This document shows positions 1 to 8,630 of a stretch of 64,000 nucleotides of DNA, in pieces. Source of the DNA: Streptomyces sp. NBC_01465 (GTDB lineage: Bacteria; Actinomycetota; Actinomycetes; Streptomycetales; Streptomycetaceae). The position numbers and the translations under genes were made by a program. Under the pieces are notes generated by a model that made no database searches, was not told the DNA's origin, and saw only the letters and a list, made by a program, of their open reading frames with translations. The stretch lies in the NCBI RefSeq assembly GCF_036227325.1, contig NZ_CP109467.1:1240001-1304000 (forward strand), given 5' to 3'. The number at the start of each line of letters is the position of its first letter. Within the stretch, counting starts at the first letter, position 1.

Positions 1-602
1 TGACCAAGCCCGAGCTCCCGAAGCTCATCGAGGCCATCTACAAGATCAAGGCGCCCAAGGAGCCGCGCAACGACCTCGTCTCGGTCTATCTGACCGGGGT
101 CAAGGGCCTCAACCAGCCTCCGGGGGTCCGGCCCGCCGAGGAACTGCGGCTGAACACCGCCATCAGGCCGACGGCCTCGCCCAAGCGGCTCGGGGTCCTC
201 GACGGCGACAATGCGGGCTTTCCCAACGGGCGCCGGCTCACCGACGACGTCATCGACATCTCGCTGCAGGCCGTCGAGGGTGAACTCGTCGGCAACAAGA
301 ACGACTTGGGCGATGCGGTGAACGCCAACGACCAGCAGTTCGGGAGCAGCTTCCCGTACCTCGCACTGCCTGCCTCCGGCTCGCAGGGTCCGCTCGCGAA
401 GAAAGGCTCGGGCTCCTCTTCCGGCAACAGCACCGACAGCCGGATGTCGGGCTCGACCGCGCTCACCGGGTCCTCCGGCGGCGCGGGCGGCACCAACGAC
501 ACCCTGCTGATCGCCTCGGCGGCCGGCGCGGGCGGCGGAGTGCTGCTGATAGGCCTCGGCCTGGCCTGGTGGCGCATGCGCCGCCGGAGCCTCCTCGGCT
601 GA
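1..602 (+). CDS. DUF4331 family protein, C-terminal part (5' truncated)
   Basis: The frame is open from the first bases of the window and ends at the TGA at 600-602, so the start lies outside. About 199 residues are visible. They carry the end of a DUF4331 domain, with the characteristic stretch GFPNGRRLTDDVIDISLQ near residues 74-91. A Gly/Ser-rich linker and one C-terminal membrane helix (about residues 163-188) follow, then an RMRRR stop-transfer tail. The visible architecture suggests an extracellular domain tethered by a C-terminal anchor. DUF4331 has no known biochemical role. It is followed by a TPR protein and a Ni/Co exporter in the same direction, a grouping I recall from other streptomycetes, which suggests a common metal- or envelope-related task (inference). 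Confidence 0.85.
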   Translation, partial: TKPELPKLIEAIYKIKAPKEPRNDLVSVYLTGVKGLNQPPGVRPAEELRLNTAIRPTASPKRLGVLDGDNAGFPNGRRLTDDVIDISLQAVEGELVGNKNDLGDAVNANDQQFGSSFPYLALPASGSQGPLAKKGSGSSSGNSTDSRMSGSTALTGSSGGAGGTNDTLLIASAAGAGGGVLLIGLGLAWWRMRRRSLLG

Positions 603-726
603 GGCCCCGTGTCCGGTGCGGCTGCGCAGCATCCCCGGCGGCCGCGCCCCCGGTGGGGCGGGTCACCTCCCCTTCCCGCCCCACCGCGCACCGATCCGAT
701 CCGCACCGTGCGAAAGGAACAGCAGG

Positions 727-2022
727 ATGTCCCTGTACGAGACCGACTCCGGGAGCCGTCGCTTCGTGTCACGCCGCGCGGTGGCCGTGGGCGGAGCCGC
801 CGCGGCCGTCGCCGTCGCGATCAGCGCGGCCGGGATCGTCGCCGGAGGCGGTCCGGCCGCCCCGTCCGCGACCGGGGACTTCGCGCCCGGCACGGGAGTC
901 GCGGCGCTCCAGGCCCACCTCAGGGCACAGCCCAGGGACGCCCCGGCCTGGGCCCGGCTCGGCGCCGCCTATGTGGAGCAGGCGCGGACCACCGGTGACC
1001 CGGGGCGCTACCCGCAGGCCCAACAGGCCCTCGCCCGCTCTCTTTCCGTACAGCCGCGGGGCAATGACGCGGCGCTCGCGGGACGTGCGGCCCTCGCCGC
1101 CGCGCGGCACGACTTCACGGGGGCGCTGCGCGACGCGCGGGCCGCCCTCGCCCTCAACCCCTACAGCCAGGGCGCTCTCGCCGTCCGCATCGACGCGCTC
1201 GTCGAACTCGGCCGCTACGGGGCCGCGTCGACCGCCGCCGAGGAGGCCGACCGCAGGCGGCCCGGCGTCCCGGTCTTCACCCGGCTCGCGTACGTCCACG
1301 AGCTGCGCGGTGACGTGGCGGGCGCGCGCCGGATCCTCACCCAGGCGCTCGGTACCGCCACCGCGCCCGGAGACCGTGCCTACGTGGCGACGGCGCTCGG
1401 TCAACTCGCCTGGTCCCAGGGCGAGTACGGGGCAGCCCTCGACCACTTCACCACCGCGCTGCGCGCCGACCCCCGCCATCTCCCGGCCCTGGAGTGGCGG
1501 GCCCGCACCGGCGGCTCCGTACCCGGGATGGAGGCCGTCGTCGCCCGCTACCCGCTCCCCGCCGAACTGGTCGCGCTCGGTGAGCTGTACGAGGCCGGGG
1601 GCCGCCCCGCCGACGCCCGCAGGCAGTACGCGCTGATCTCCACCTGGACGGCGCTGGCCCGTGCGGGCGGCGTCAACACCGACCTGGACACCGCGCTGGC
1701 CGAGGCCGAACACGGCAGCGCCGCCGAGGGGTTGCGGGCCGCCCGCGCCGAGTGGGCGCGCCGGCACACGGTGCACACGGCGGACGTGCTGGCCTGGGCG
1801 CTGTACCGGAGCGGCAGGGCCCGCGAGGCACTCCCGTACGCGGTGAAGGCCGCCGCCCCCGGCTACCGCAACGCCGCGTTCCTCTTCCACCGGGGCATGA
1901 TCGAGCGGGCCGCGGGCGAGCCACGCGCCGCCCGCCGCTCGCTGTCCACGGCACTGGCACTCAACTCCCGCTTCTCACCGACGGGTTCGCGGCAGGCGCG
2001 GGCCGCACTGGAGGCGTTGTGA
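727..2022 (+). CDS. Tetratricopeptide-repeat protein with N-terminal signal/anchor
   Basis: 431 residues. The chosen ATG follows GAAAGGAAC by about 7 bases; an in-frame start further upstream has no ribosome site. Residues about 15-45 contain basic residues and then an Ala/Val-rich hydrophobic segment (signal peptide or anchor). The rest is built of helical repeats of TPR type: repeated Ala-rich pairs such as ARLGAAYVEQA, ALARSLSVQP and ALAWSLYRSGRA-like units with A/L/P at TPR positions. No catalytic motif is visible, so it is probably a protein-interaction scaffold on the outer face of the membrane. The stop overlaps the GTG of the Ni/Co transporter gene (GTGA), so translation is likely coupled and the two products may work together. 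Confidence 0.85.
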   Translation: MSLYETDSGSRRFVSRRAVAVGGAAAAVAVAISAAGIVAGGGPAAPSATGDFAPGTGVAALQAHLRAQPRDAPAWARLGAAYVEQARTTGDPGRYPQAQQALARSLSVQPRGNDAALAGRAALAAARHDFTGALRDARAALALNPYSQGALAVRIDALVELGRYGAASTAAEEADRRRPGVPVFTRLAYVHELRGDVAGARRILTQALGTATAPGDRAYVATALGQLAWSQGEYGAALDHFTTALRADPRHLPALEWRARTGGSVPGMEAVVARYPLPAELVALGELYEAGGRPADARRQYALISTWTALARAGGVNTDLDTALAEAEHGSAAEGLRAARAEWARRHTVHTADVLAWALYRSGRAREALPYAVKAAAPGYRNAAFLFHRGMIERAAGEPRAARRSLSTALALNSRFSPTGSRQARAALEAL

Positions 2023-3470
2023 ACGGGCGGCGCATCGTCGTGGCGGGCGCGGTCGCCCTCATCGCCTCCGCCGCCCTGGCGGGCACCGCCCAGGCGCACC
2101 CGCTGGGCAATTTCACGGTCAATCAGTACGACGGACTGGTCGTGGCCGCCCACGAGTTGAGGGTGGACCATGTGGAGGATCTGGCCGAGATCCCGGCCGC
2201 GCAGGCGGAGCCCTCCGTGGATCGCGACGGCGACAGGAAACTCTCCCCGGCCGAGCTCGACACCTGGTCCGCGGCCCGCTGCACCTCCGCGGCCGACCGG
2301 ACCCGGCTGACCGCGAACGGGCAGCGGGCCCGGCTCACCACGGCCTCGCACCGCGCCCAAGTACGACCGGGGCAGGCCGGGTTGAACACCCTGCGCGTGG
2401 AATGCCGGCTGACGGCCGCGCTGCCCGCGGGCCGCAGCACCCTCACCTTCCATACCCCCGACGCGCAGGGCCCCGGCTGGCGGGAGATCACCGCGCGCGG
2501 CGACCGTACGACCCTCAAGGCCTCCGACGTCCCCGAACAGTCCACCTCGCAGCGGTTGACGAACTACCCCCAGCGGCTGCTCTCCTCCCCGCCGTCGGAC
2601 ACCTCGGCCACGCTGACCGCCGCCCCCGGCGGTCCCCCACTCGCCGCGGACAAGCCCGCCGGCGGCGCCGCATCCGTACTCCCCCGGGGTGCGGACCGCT
2701 GGACCCAGGCACTGACGGGTCTGGTCGCGCGGCACCATCTGACCTTCGGTTTCGCCCTGCTCGCGCTGGCGACCGCGCTCCTGCTGGGCGCGGTGCACGC
2801 GCTCGCGCCGGGCCACGGCAAGACACTGATGGCCGCGGCGGCCGCGGCCAGGGGCCGGCATTCGCGGCGCGACATGGTGGCCCTGGGCGCCTCGGTGACC
2901 GTCACGCACACGCTCGGGGTGTTCGCCCTGGGTGCGCTGGTGGCGGCGGGTTCGGCGGCCACGCCGTCCGTGGTGTCGTGGCTGGGCGTGGCGAGCGGCG
3001 CCCTGGTCGCGGGGGCGGGGGCGCTGCTGCTGCGCAGGGCGTGGCGCCGCCGGCACCAGGCACACGCGCACGCGCATCCACACCCTCATGACCATGACCA
3101 CGCACACCCGCACACCCACCCCACCGCCCTCTCCCTGCGCGGCACGATCCTCCTCGGCTTCGCCGGCGGCATGGTCCCCAGCCCCTCCGCCGTCCTCGTG
3201 CTGGTCGGTGCGGCCGCTCTCGGCCAGGCCTGGTTCGGTTTCCTCCTGGTCATCGCCTACGGAGCCGGGCTCGCCCTCACCCTCACCGCCGCCGGTTTCG
3301 CAGCCGTACGCATCACCGAACACGCGGCCCGCCGTATCGCGACACGGCGTCAGCACGGAGGCCGACTCCTCGCCCTGGCCCATCGCGCCGCCCCGCTGAG
3401 CACCGCCTTCGTGGTCTTCGCCCTCGGCTGCGGGCTGCTCCTGCGGGGAGCCTCGGCCGCGATCACCTGA
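2019..3470 (+). CDS. NicO/RcnA-type nickel/cobalt transporter with extracytoplasmic N-terminal domain
   Basis: 483 residues from a GTG that overlaps the preceding stop. A signal peptide ends near the Ala-Gln-Ala-His region (residues about 25-30). It is followed by a soluble domain of about 220 residues starting HPLGNFTVNQYDGL, common in actinobacterial homologues. The membrane part (residues about 240-483) has about six helices and the family motif HALAPGHGKTLMAA. A cytosolic loop is extremely His-rich (alternating H-A, H-P and H-D-H near residues 345-370), as expected for binding divalent metal. NicO proteins of the RcnA branch export Ni2+ and Co2+; direction here is inferred from that branch. 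It is the last gene of the DUF4331-TPR-transporter group. Confidence 0.85.
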   Translation: MNGRRIVVAGAVALIASAALAGTAQAHPLGNFTVNQYDGLVVAAHELRVDHVEDLAEIPAAQAEPSVDRDGDRKLSPAELDTWSAARCTSAADRTRLTANGQRARLTTASHRAQVRPGQAGLNTLRVECRLTAALPAGRSTLTFHTPDAQGPGWREITARGDRTTLKASDVPEQSTSQRLTNYPQRLLSSPPSDTSATLTAAPGGPPLAADKPAGGAASVLPRGADRWTQALTGLVARHHLTFGFALLALATALLLGAVHALAPGHGKTLMAAAAAARGRHSRRDMVALGASVTVTHTLGVFALGALVAAGSAATPSVVSWLGVASGALVAGAGALLLRRAWRRRHQAHAHAHPHPHDHDHAHPHTHPTALSLRGTILLGFAGGMVPSPSAVLVLVGAAALGQAWFGFLLVIAYGAGLALTLTAAGFAAVRITEHAARRIATRRQHGGRLLALAHRAAPLSTAFVVFALGCGLLLRGASAAIT

Positions 3471-3482
3471 GCCGCGCTCCCA

Positions 3483-3511
3483 TTGACGCACCGCACCCAC
3501 AATCCTACTGT
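3483..3511 (+). promoter_or_regulatory. Sigma70-type promoter of hmgA
   Basis: TTGACG at 3483-3488, a 17-base spacer, and TACTGT at 3506-3511. The predicted transcript starts near 3518, about 35 bases before the hmgA ATG. The -35 box is one base off consensus. Confidence 0.6.
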
Positions 3512-3522
3512 TGAGCATAGGA
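3503..3522. promoter_or_regulatory. Candidate operator over the hmgA -10 box
   Basis: Inverted repeat TCCTA (3503-3507), 10-base spacer, TAGGA (3518-3522). It straddles the predicted -10 box and start of transcription of hmgA. A repressor bound here would block hmgA; the GntR-family gene immediately downstream of hmgA is the obvious candidate (inference). Confidence 0.35.
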
Positions 3523-3552
3523 ATGCGGATGTGCGGCGAGTGGGAGCGGACC

Positions 3553-4872
3553 ATGAACGGCAGCGAGCAGGCGCGGAAGACCGCGGAGTCACTCACGTAC
3601 TCCTCGGGCTTCGGCAACGAACACAGCTCGGAGGCGGTTCCCGGCGCTCTGCCCCACGGCCGCAACTCCCCGCAGCGCGCGCCGCTCGGCCTGTACGCGG
3701 AGCAGCTCAGCGGGAGCGCCTTCACCGAGCCCCGCGCACGCAACCGCCGCTCCTGGCTGTACCGGATCCGCCCCTCGGCCGCGCACCCCCCGTATCGGCG
3801 GACGGACAACGGCGCCCTGCGCTCCGCCCCGTTCACCGAGTCGGTCCCCGACCCCAACCGGCTCCGCTGGAACCCGCTCCCCGAGCCCGCGCCGGGCACC
3901 GACTTCCTGGCCGGACTGTGGACGGTCGGCGGCAACGGCGACACAACTCAGCGCACCGGCATGGCAGTTCACCTCTACCACGCCAACCTCTCCATGACGG
4001 ACCGCGTGTTCAGCGACGCGGACGGAGAGCTGCTGATCGTCCCCGAGCACGGCGGTCTGCTGCTTCGCACCGAGTTCGGCCTGCTGCACGCAGGCCCGGG
4101 CCAGATCGCGCTGATCCCGCGCGGAGTCCGCTTCCGTGTGGAGCTGCTCGACGAGAGCGCCCGGGGGTACGTCTGCGAGAACTACGGGAGCCCCTTCCAG
4201 CTCCCCGACCTCGGCCCGATCGGCGCCAACGGCCTGGCCAACGCACGGGACTTCCTCGCCCCGACGGCCGCGTACGAGGACGTCGAGGGCCCGGTCCAGG
4301 TGGTCAACAAGTACTGCGGCAATCTCTGGACCGCGACCTACGACCACTCCCCCCTCGACGTCGTCGCCTGGCACGGCAATCACGTCCCGTACGTCTACGA
4401 CCTGCACCGCTTCAACGTCATCGGCAGCATCAGCTACGACCACCCCGACCCGTCGATCTTCACGGTCCTCACCTCCCCCTCCGACACCCCGGGCCTGGCG
4501 GGCGTCGACTTCGTGGTCTTCGCGCCGCGCTGGCTGGTCGGCGAGGACACGTTCAGGCCGCCGTACTTCCACCGCAATGTGATGAGCGAGTACATGGGCC
4601 TGATCGACGGCGCCTACGACGCCAAGGCCGAAGGCTTCGTCCCCGGCGGCGGCTCCCTTCACAACATGATGTCCGCGCACGGACCCGACCGGGAGACCTT
4701 CGAGCGCGCGAGCGCCGCCGAGCTGAAGCCGCAGAAGATCGACGACGGTCTGGCCTTCATGTTCGAGACGCGCTGGCCGGTGACGGCGACCGCGCAGGCC
4801 GCGAACGCCGACCACCTGCAGCCGGCGTACGACGACGTGTGGCAGGGTCTCCAGCGCCACTTCCGCCCATGA
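3553..4872 (+). CDS. hmgA: Homogentisate 1,2-dioxygenase
   Basis: 439 residues, the usual family length. The ATG at 3553 follows GGGAGCGG; ATGs upstream lie at or just after the predicted transcription start and have poor ribosome sites. The enzyme opens the ring of homogentisate to maleylacetoacetate in tyrosine and phenylalanine catabolism, in the cytoplasm. The N-terminus begins with the family signature [13 protein letters not shown]. The three Fe(II) ligands can be placed by motif: His340 and Glu346 in [12 protein letters not shown], and His376 in SAHGPD, the same 36-residue spacing as in the human enzyme. No fumarylacetoacetase or isomerase gene is adjacent, so the rest of the pathway is elsewhere. 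The GntR regulator begins 16 bases after the stop and probably shares the transcript. Confidence 0.97.
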   Translation: MNGSEQARKTAESLTYSSGFGNEHSSEAVPGALPHGRNSPQRAPLGLYAEQLSGSAFTEPRARNRRSWLYRIRPSAAHPPYRRTDNGALRSAPFTESVPDPNRLRWNPLPEPAPGTDFLAGLWTVGGNGDTTQRTGMAVHLYHANLSMTDRVFSDADGELLIVPEHGGLLLRTEFGLLHAGPGQIALIPRGVRFRVELLDESARGYVCENYGSPFQLPDLGPIGANGLANARDFLAPTAAYEDVEGPVQVVNKYCGNLWTATYDHSPLDVVAWHGNHVPYVYDLHRFNVIGSISYDHPDPSIFTVLTSPSDTPGLAGVDFVVFAPRWLVGEDTFRPPYFHRNVMSEYMGLIDGAYDAKAEGFVPGGGSLHNMMSAHGPDRETFERASAAELKPQKIDDGLAFMFETRWPVTATAQAANADHLQPAYDDVWQGLQRHFRP

Positions 4873-4888
4873 CTGGAGGCGCTGCCCC

Positions 4889-5638
4889 GTGTCCTCGTTC
4901 GCGCCCGACTCGCTGGTCCTGAACCGCAAGCTGCCGCTCTGGTACCAGGTCTCGCAGTCGCTGCGCGCCTCGATACTGGGCCGCCGCCCCGACGACCCGC
5001 TGCGTCTGCCCACCGAGGAGCAGCTCGCCGCGCACTACGGGGTGAGCGTGCTCACGATGCGCCAGGCGCTGAAGGAGCTGGAGGAGGAGCGCCTGATCAG
5101 CAGGCACCGGCGGCGCGGCACCTTCATCGAACCGGGTGCGCGCCGCAGCGCCCCGCGCAGGCTGCTCGGCTCGATCGACGCGATCGTCGCCCAGCAGTCG
5201 GGCGAGCAGACGACGATCCTGGGCCACGGTCTCGGCCCGGTCCCGGGCGAGATCGCCGACCACTTCCCCGGCCTCGACGAGGTCGTCACGTACAAGCGGC
5301 TGCGCAGCGACGGCGAGAGCGGTGAGCCCACCAACTGGGTGGAGAACGCCCTGCGTCCGGAGATCGCCGCCGCGCTCGACCTCGCCGATCTGGAGCGCTG
5401 GCCGATGACGAAGGTGCTGCGCGACGCGCTGGGGGTACGGATCAGCCGGGTCACCGACACCGTGGAGGCGCGGCTCGCGGACCCGATGACGGCGGAACTG
5501 CTGTGCGTGCCGCTGCTCTCGCCGATCCTGCACTACACGGGAGTGACGTACGACGAGGACGGACGGGTGGTGGACGTGGCCCGGATCCGGTACCGCGGCG
5601 ACCGTTTCTCCTTCTCCGTGACGGTGGAAGCGCCCTGA
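4889..5638 (+). CDS. GntR/HutC-family regulator with UTRA ligand domain
   Basis: 249 residues from a GTG 16 bases after hmgA. Residues about 15-80 form the GntR winged helix, including the family signature LRLPTEEQLAAHYGVSVLTM and the wing RHRRRGTFIEPG. Residues about 95-245 match a UTRA effector-binding fold, ending with the usual IRYRGDRFSF-like strand. Position directly after hmgA suggests that it controls homogentisate catabolism, sensing a pathway intermediate; the ligand is not visible from sequence. A palindrome over the hmgA promoter at 3503-3522 is a plausible target. Confidence 0.88.
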   Translation: MSSFAPDSLVLNRKLPLWYQVSQSLRASILGRRPDDPLRLPTEEQLAAHYGVSVLTMRQALKELEEERLISRHRRRGTFIEPGARRSAPRRLLGSIDAIVAQQSGEQTTILGHGLGPVPGEIADHFPGLDEVVTYKRLRSDGESGEPTNWVENALRPEIAAALDLADLERWPMTKVLRDALGVRISRVTDTVEARLADPMTAELLCVPLLSPILHYTGVTYDEDGRVVDVARIRYRGDRFSFSVTVEAP

Positions 5639-5660
5639 GACGGGTCAGTAGCATGATTCG

Positions 5661-6761
5661 GTGACTGCTGACGTGCCTCTGCTCGACGATCTGATGCCCT
5701 GGTCGGTGGCGCCCCTGCGCCTGGGGCGCGGCTGGGTGGTCGCTCCCGACGCACGGACGCTCAGGGCGCGTTGGGGTGCGCTGGTGGCCGCGCAGGGTGC
5801 GGAGCGCGAGCGGCTCTTCGGGCCCACCAGGTCCCGTACGACGGGGAGTTCGGTGGCCGCGCTGCCGGGCCGGTCCACGGGTACGGGGCGCCTGGCACGC
5901 GAGTCGGGTCCCTGCCCGGAGCCGGTCCGGGTGGCGTACGGACCGTACGACGAGCAGTGGCTGATACCCGACCACCGGCTGATCGACGCGGCCCGCCCCG
6001 AGCTGTGGCGGGTCGCCGACGGCCATCAGCTCTTCCTGGTCGACGACTTCACCGTCGCCTCACTGCTGCCCGCCGGGTCCCCGGGCCGCATCCGGCCGCT
6101 GTACCGCAGGCCGGGCGGGGCCGAGCCCAATCTGGCGCCGGGTCTGCTGCCGTATCTGAGCGAGCGGTACGGGCACGACGTGACCCCCGAGGACGTACTG
6201 GCCTGGTGCCTGGCAGCGGGCACGGCGGCGGTGGGACTGCCCGCCGAGCCCGGGGCGTGGGCCGAGGGCGTCGCGTGGGGGCGGGAGTTGCTCCGGATCC
6301 AGCTGCGCGGCGCACGCGGCGGCGAACGCCCCAGGCTGCCGGGCGGCCGGCGCCCCTATGTGCGGGCGCCGCTGCCCGCCCGGCCCACCGAGGTCGGCCA
6401 CGACCCCGAGGAAGAGGCGCTGCTCGTCGGCGCGGGCCGCATCTCGCCGGTGCCGGCCGGGGCGTGGGACTTCCACGTGGGCGACATCCGGATGCTGGAC
6501 CTCTGGTTCCACCGTCGTACGACCGCGGACGATCTGCCCGACTGGCCGCAGGAGTGGACGTCGGAGCTCCTGGAGCTGATCACCGTGCTGACCCTGCTCT
6601 CCGAACTGAACGCTTCCCGGCCCGAGTTGACGGGTCCGCAGCTGTCGCGAGCCGACCTGAGGGCGGCGGGAGTGCTGCCGGTGCCACCGGCAGCCCGCCG
6701 CCCCGCATCGGTCCTCGATCACCACGAGGAAGGCCCCGAGGGGCAGTTCGCCCTGCTGTGA
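5661..6761 (+). CDS. Orphan type ISP restriction-modification specificity-domain protein
   Basis: 366 residues from GTG 5661. There is no ribosome site, but TAGCAT at 5649-5654 sits 6 bases before the GTG, so the mRNA may be leaderless. The sequence resembles the C-terminal specificity (target recognition) domain of type ISP enzymes such as LlaBIII: a YGPYDEQWLIPDHRLID stretch, RIRPLYRRPGG, NLAPGLLPYLSERYG and VTPEDVLAWCLA. No helicase, nuclease or methyltransferase motif is present here or in the neighbours, so it cannot be a restriction enzyme on its own. Similar short proteins are common in streptomycetes and carry this name by homology only. It may bind DNA or be a domesticated remnant. 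It ends 8 bases from the convergent amidohydrolase gene. Confidence 0.65.
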   Translation: MTADVPLLDDLMPWSVAPLRLGRGWVVAPDARTLRARWGALVAAQGAERERLFGPTRSRTTGSSVAALPGRSTGTGRLARESGPCPEPVRVAYGPYDEQWLIPDHRLIDAARPELWRVADGHQLFLVDDFTVASLLPAGSPGRIRPLYRRPGGAEPNLAPGLLPYLSERYGHDVTPEDVLAWCLAAGTAAVGLPAEPGAWAEGVAWGRELLRIQLRGARGGERPRLPGGRRPYVRAPLPARPTEVGHDPEEEALLVGAGRISPVPAGAWDFHVGDIRMLDLWFHRRTTADDLPDWPQEWTSELLELITVLTLLSELNASRPELTGPQLSRADLRAAGVLPVPPAARRPASVLDHHEEGPEGQFALL

Positions 6762-6769
6762 GCGGGCGG

Positions 6770-8509
6770 CTATGTCTGCGGCGCGAGATCCGGACCGAGC
6801 GAGGAGAGCTTCTCCTGCGAGACGATCCGCTGCGGCGGCCAGGTGATGTTCTTGGGCGGCCACTTCTGCCCGGTCTTCTTCAGGAACCAGGCGGGCGGCT
6901 CGTACATCGGCGGCTCATAGCCCTCGGGCAGCGCCGTCCGCCACTGCACTCCCTTCGTGCGTTCGGCGAACTCCGCCTTCAGCTCGGCCAGTCGCTCCGG
7001 CTGGGTGATCAGATCGACCGCGGTCGCGGCCAGGTACTTCGCCGCGGCGAGCACGGCGGCCCGGCCGGGGGCGGCCGCCGCGCAGGCGGCGGTGGACCAG
7101 GTGTGCATCTTGGTGCCGATGGGGGCAAGGGCTGCGCCCATCGAAACGGTCGGCACGTTCCAGGAGATGTCGGCGACATCGGTCGAACCGCCGCCCAGGA
7201 ACGCCGGGTTGGGCGGAGCGAGCTCGCCGACCTTGTTGTGCATGCCCTGCTGCGGCAGGCCGAGCGACTCCTGGAGGGCCTTGGCGAGGGCGTGGGCCTC
7301 GTCGGTGAAGTCGGGCGGCCCGATCTGCCGCATGTTCTCGTACAGCAGCTCGGAGAACGAGCGCGACGGCAGCTGGTTCCAGCAGGCCGACGTGATCCGG
7401 TGACGGACGGTGGTCTGGCTGGCCGTGGCCGCCGCCCCGGCCACGGCGATCACCTTGTCGAGCAGGACCTGGACGCGGGCCGGGCTGCCTTCGCGTACGT
7501 AGTACGAGATCTCGGCGATCTCCGGGGTGACGTTGGGGATGTCGCCACCGTTGTTGATCACCCAGTGGAGGCGTCCCGAGGGGGCGAGGTTCTCCTCGCG
7601 CAGGAACTCCGACATGGTCGCCGTCATCACGGCCGCGTCCAGTGCGCTCTTGTTGCCGAGCGGGGTGCCGCCGTGGCCCGCGACCCCCAGGAAGGTGAAC
7701 GTCACCGCGGTCATCGCCGTGGTGGAGCCCCAGCCCGTGGCGTTGGCGGTGGAGGGGTGCCAGTCCAGGAAGGCGTCCAGGCCCTTGTAGACGCCCTTGC
7801 TCACCGCGTACGTCTTGCCGATCAGCGCCTCCTCCGCGGTGGAGCCGAAGAACTTCACCGTGACCGGGAGCCGGTGGCGGCGGGCCGCCTGGGCGACGGC
7901 GGAGGCGGCTGCGGCGGCCGCCGTACCGAGGGCGCTGTGGCCGCAGCCGTGGCCGGGTCCGTAGCCAGGCGCGAAGGGGTCGTGAATGTATTCGAGGGGG
8001 TCGTGGTGGCCGACGCCCTTGCGCTGGGAGAGGCCGGGCAGGGCGTCGTACTCGCCGCTGAAGCCGAGGACCGGGCCGCCGCTGCCGTAGGTGTACGTCG
8101 CGGTGAAGGCGGTCGGGAATCCGGCGGTGCCGAACTCCACGTGGAAGCCCGCCTTCTCCAGGAAGGCGGCCTCGGCGAGGGAGGAGTTCCACTCGCGCAG
8201 GCTGAGTTCGGCGTTCTCCCAGATCTCGTCGTTGAGGCCGAGGATGCGCGAGGAGTTGGAGTCGATCCAGCCGAGCGCGGACTGTTTGGCCGGACTGTCC
8301 TCGGCCAGACCTGTCGGTGCCTGATAGCCGCTCGCGTCGGACGTCGCGTCGTCGGCGGCGGCCGCCATCGCGGGGTCCGCCTCCGCGGTCATCACGGCGG
8401 TGGCCACCCCTGCCGCGCCCAGGAGTTGCATGATCTTCCGGCGGCTGAGGGTCGGGCCGCCTGCCGCTGCCGTGGTTCCGTGCTCATGCTGATCGTGCAG
8501 ATCGCACAC
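6770..8509 (-). CDS. Tat-exported M20-family amidohydrolase (AbgB-like)
   Basis: 579 residues from a GTG at 8509 that has CGGAGG six bases upstream; in-frame starts further out have no such site. The N-terminus carries a twin-arginine signal, SRRKIMQLLGAAG, at about residues 22-34, ending at an Ala-rich cleavage region. The mature part is an M20D/AbgB-type peptidase: GEYDALPG, then GPGHGCGHSALG for the first metal ligands, the FFGSTAEEA catalytic Glu motif, and a dimerisation domain with GVAGHGGTP. AbgB cleaves p-aminobenzoyl-glutamate. Whether this exported version acts on that, on N-acyl amino acids or on another amide is unknown. It is divergent from a family III CoA transferase, with a perfect inverted repeat in the shared upstream region. 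Confidence 0.85.
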   Translation of the reverse strand: MCDLHDQHEHGTTAAAGGPTLSRRKIMQLLGAAGVATAVMTAEADPAMAAAADDATSDASGYQAPTGLAEDSPAKQSALGWIDSNSSRILGLNDEIWENAELSLREWNSSLAEAAFLEKAGFHVEFGTAGFPTAFTATYTYGSGGPVLGFSGEYDALPGLSQRKGVGHHDPLEYIHDPFAPGYGPGHGCGHSALGTAAAAAASAVAQAARRHRLPVTVKFFGSTAEEALIGKTYAVSKGVYKGLDAFLDWHPSTANATGWGSTTAMTAVTFTFLGVAGHGGTPLGNKSALDAAVMTATMSEFLREENLAPSGRLHWVINNGGDIPNVTPEIAEISYYVREGSPARVQVLLDKVIAVAGAAATASQTTVRHRITSACWNQLPSRSFSELLYENMRQIGPPDFTDEAHALAKALQESLGLPQQGMHNKVGELAPPNPAFLGGGSTDVADISWNVPTVSMGAALAPIGTKMHTWSTAACAAAAPGRAAVLAAAKYLAATAVDLITQPERLAELKAEFAERTKGVQWRTALPEGYEPPMYEPPAWFLKKTGQKWPPKNITWPPQRIVSQEKLSSLGPDLAPQT

Positions 8510-8581
8510 GTACGCCTCCGAGGGTGAGACCGGTGTCTGAGCCGAACGATCAGCACCCTGGCCCTCGTTGTTTTCCCCGTC

Positions 8582-8606
8582 AACATCTTGGGATGACAAA
8601 GATGTT
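8582..8606. promoter_or_regulatory. Perfect inverted repeat in a divergent promoter region
   Basis: AACATCTT (8582-8589) and AAGATGTT (8599-8606) are perfect inverted repeats separated by 9 bases. They lie in the 121-base gap between the divergent M20 amidohydrolase (start 8509) and CoA transferase (start 8631). The arms are A/T-rich against a GC-rich background, which suggests a regulator-binding site that could control both genes. Confidence 0.45.
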
Positions 8607-8630
8607 ACGTACACGATAGATGTGGTGATC

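Noticed and set aside
1863..3944. Long minus-strand frame across the NicO transporter and the start of hmgA
   Set aside because: It crosses two well-supported plus-strand genes and has no recognisable domain.
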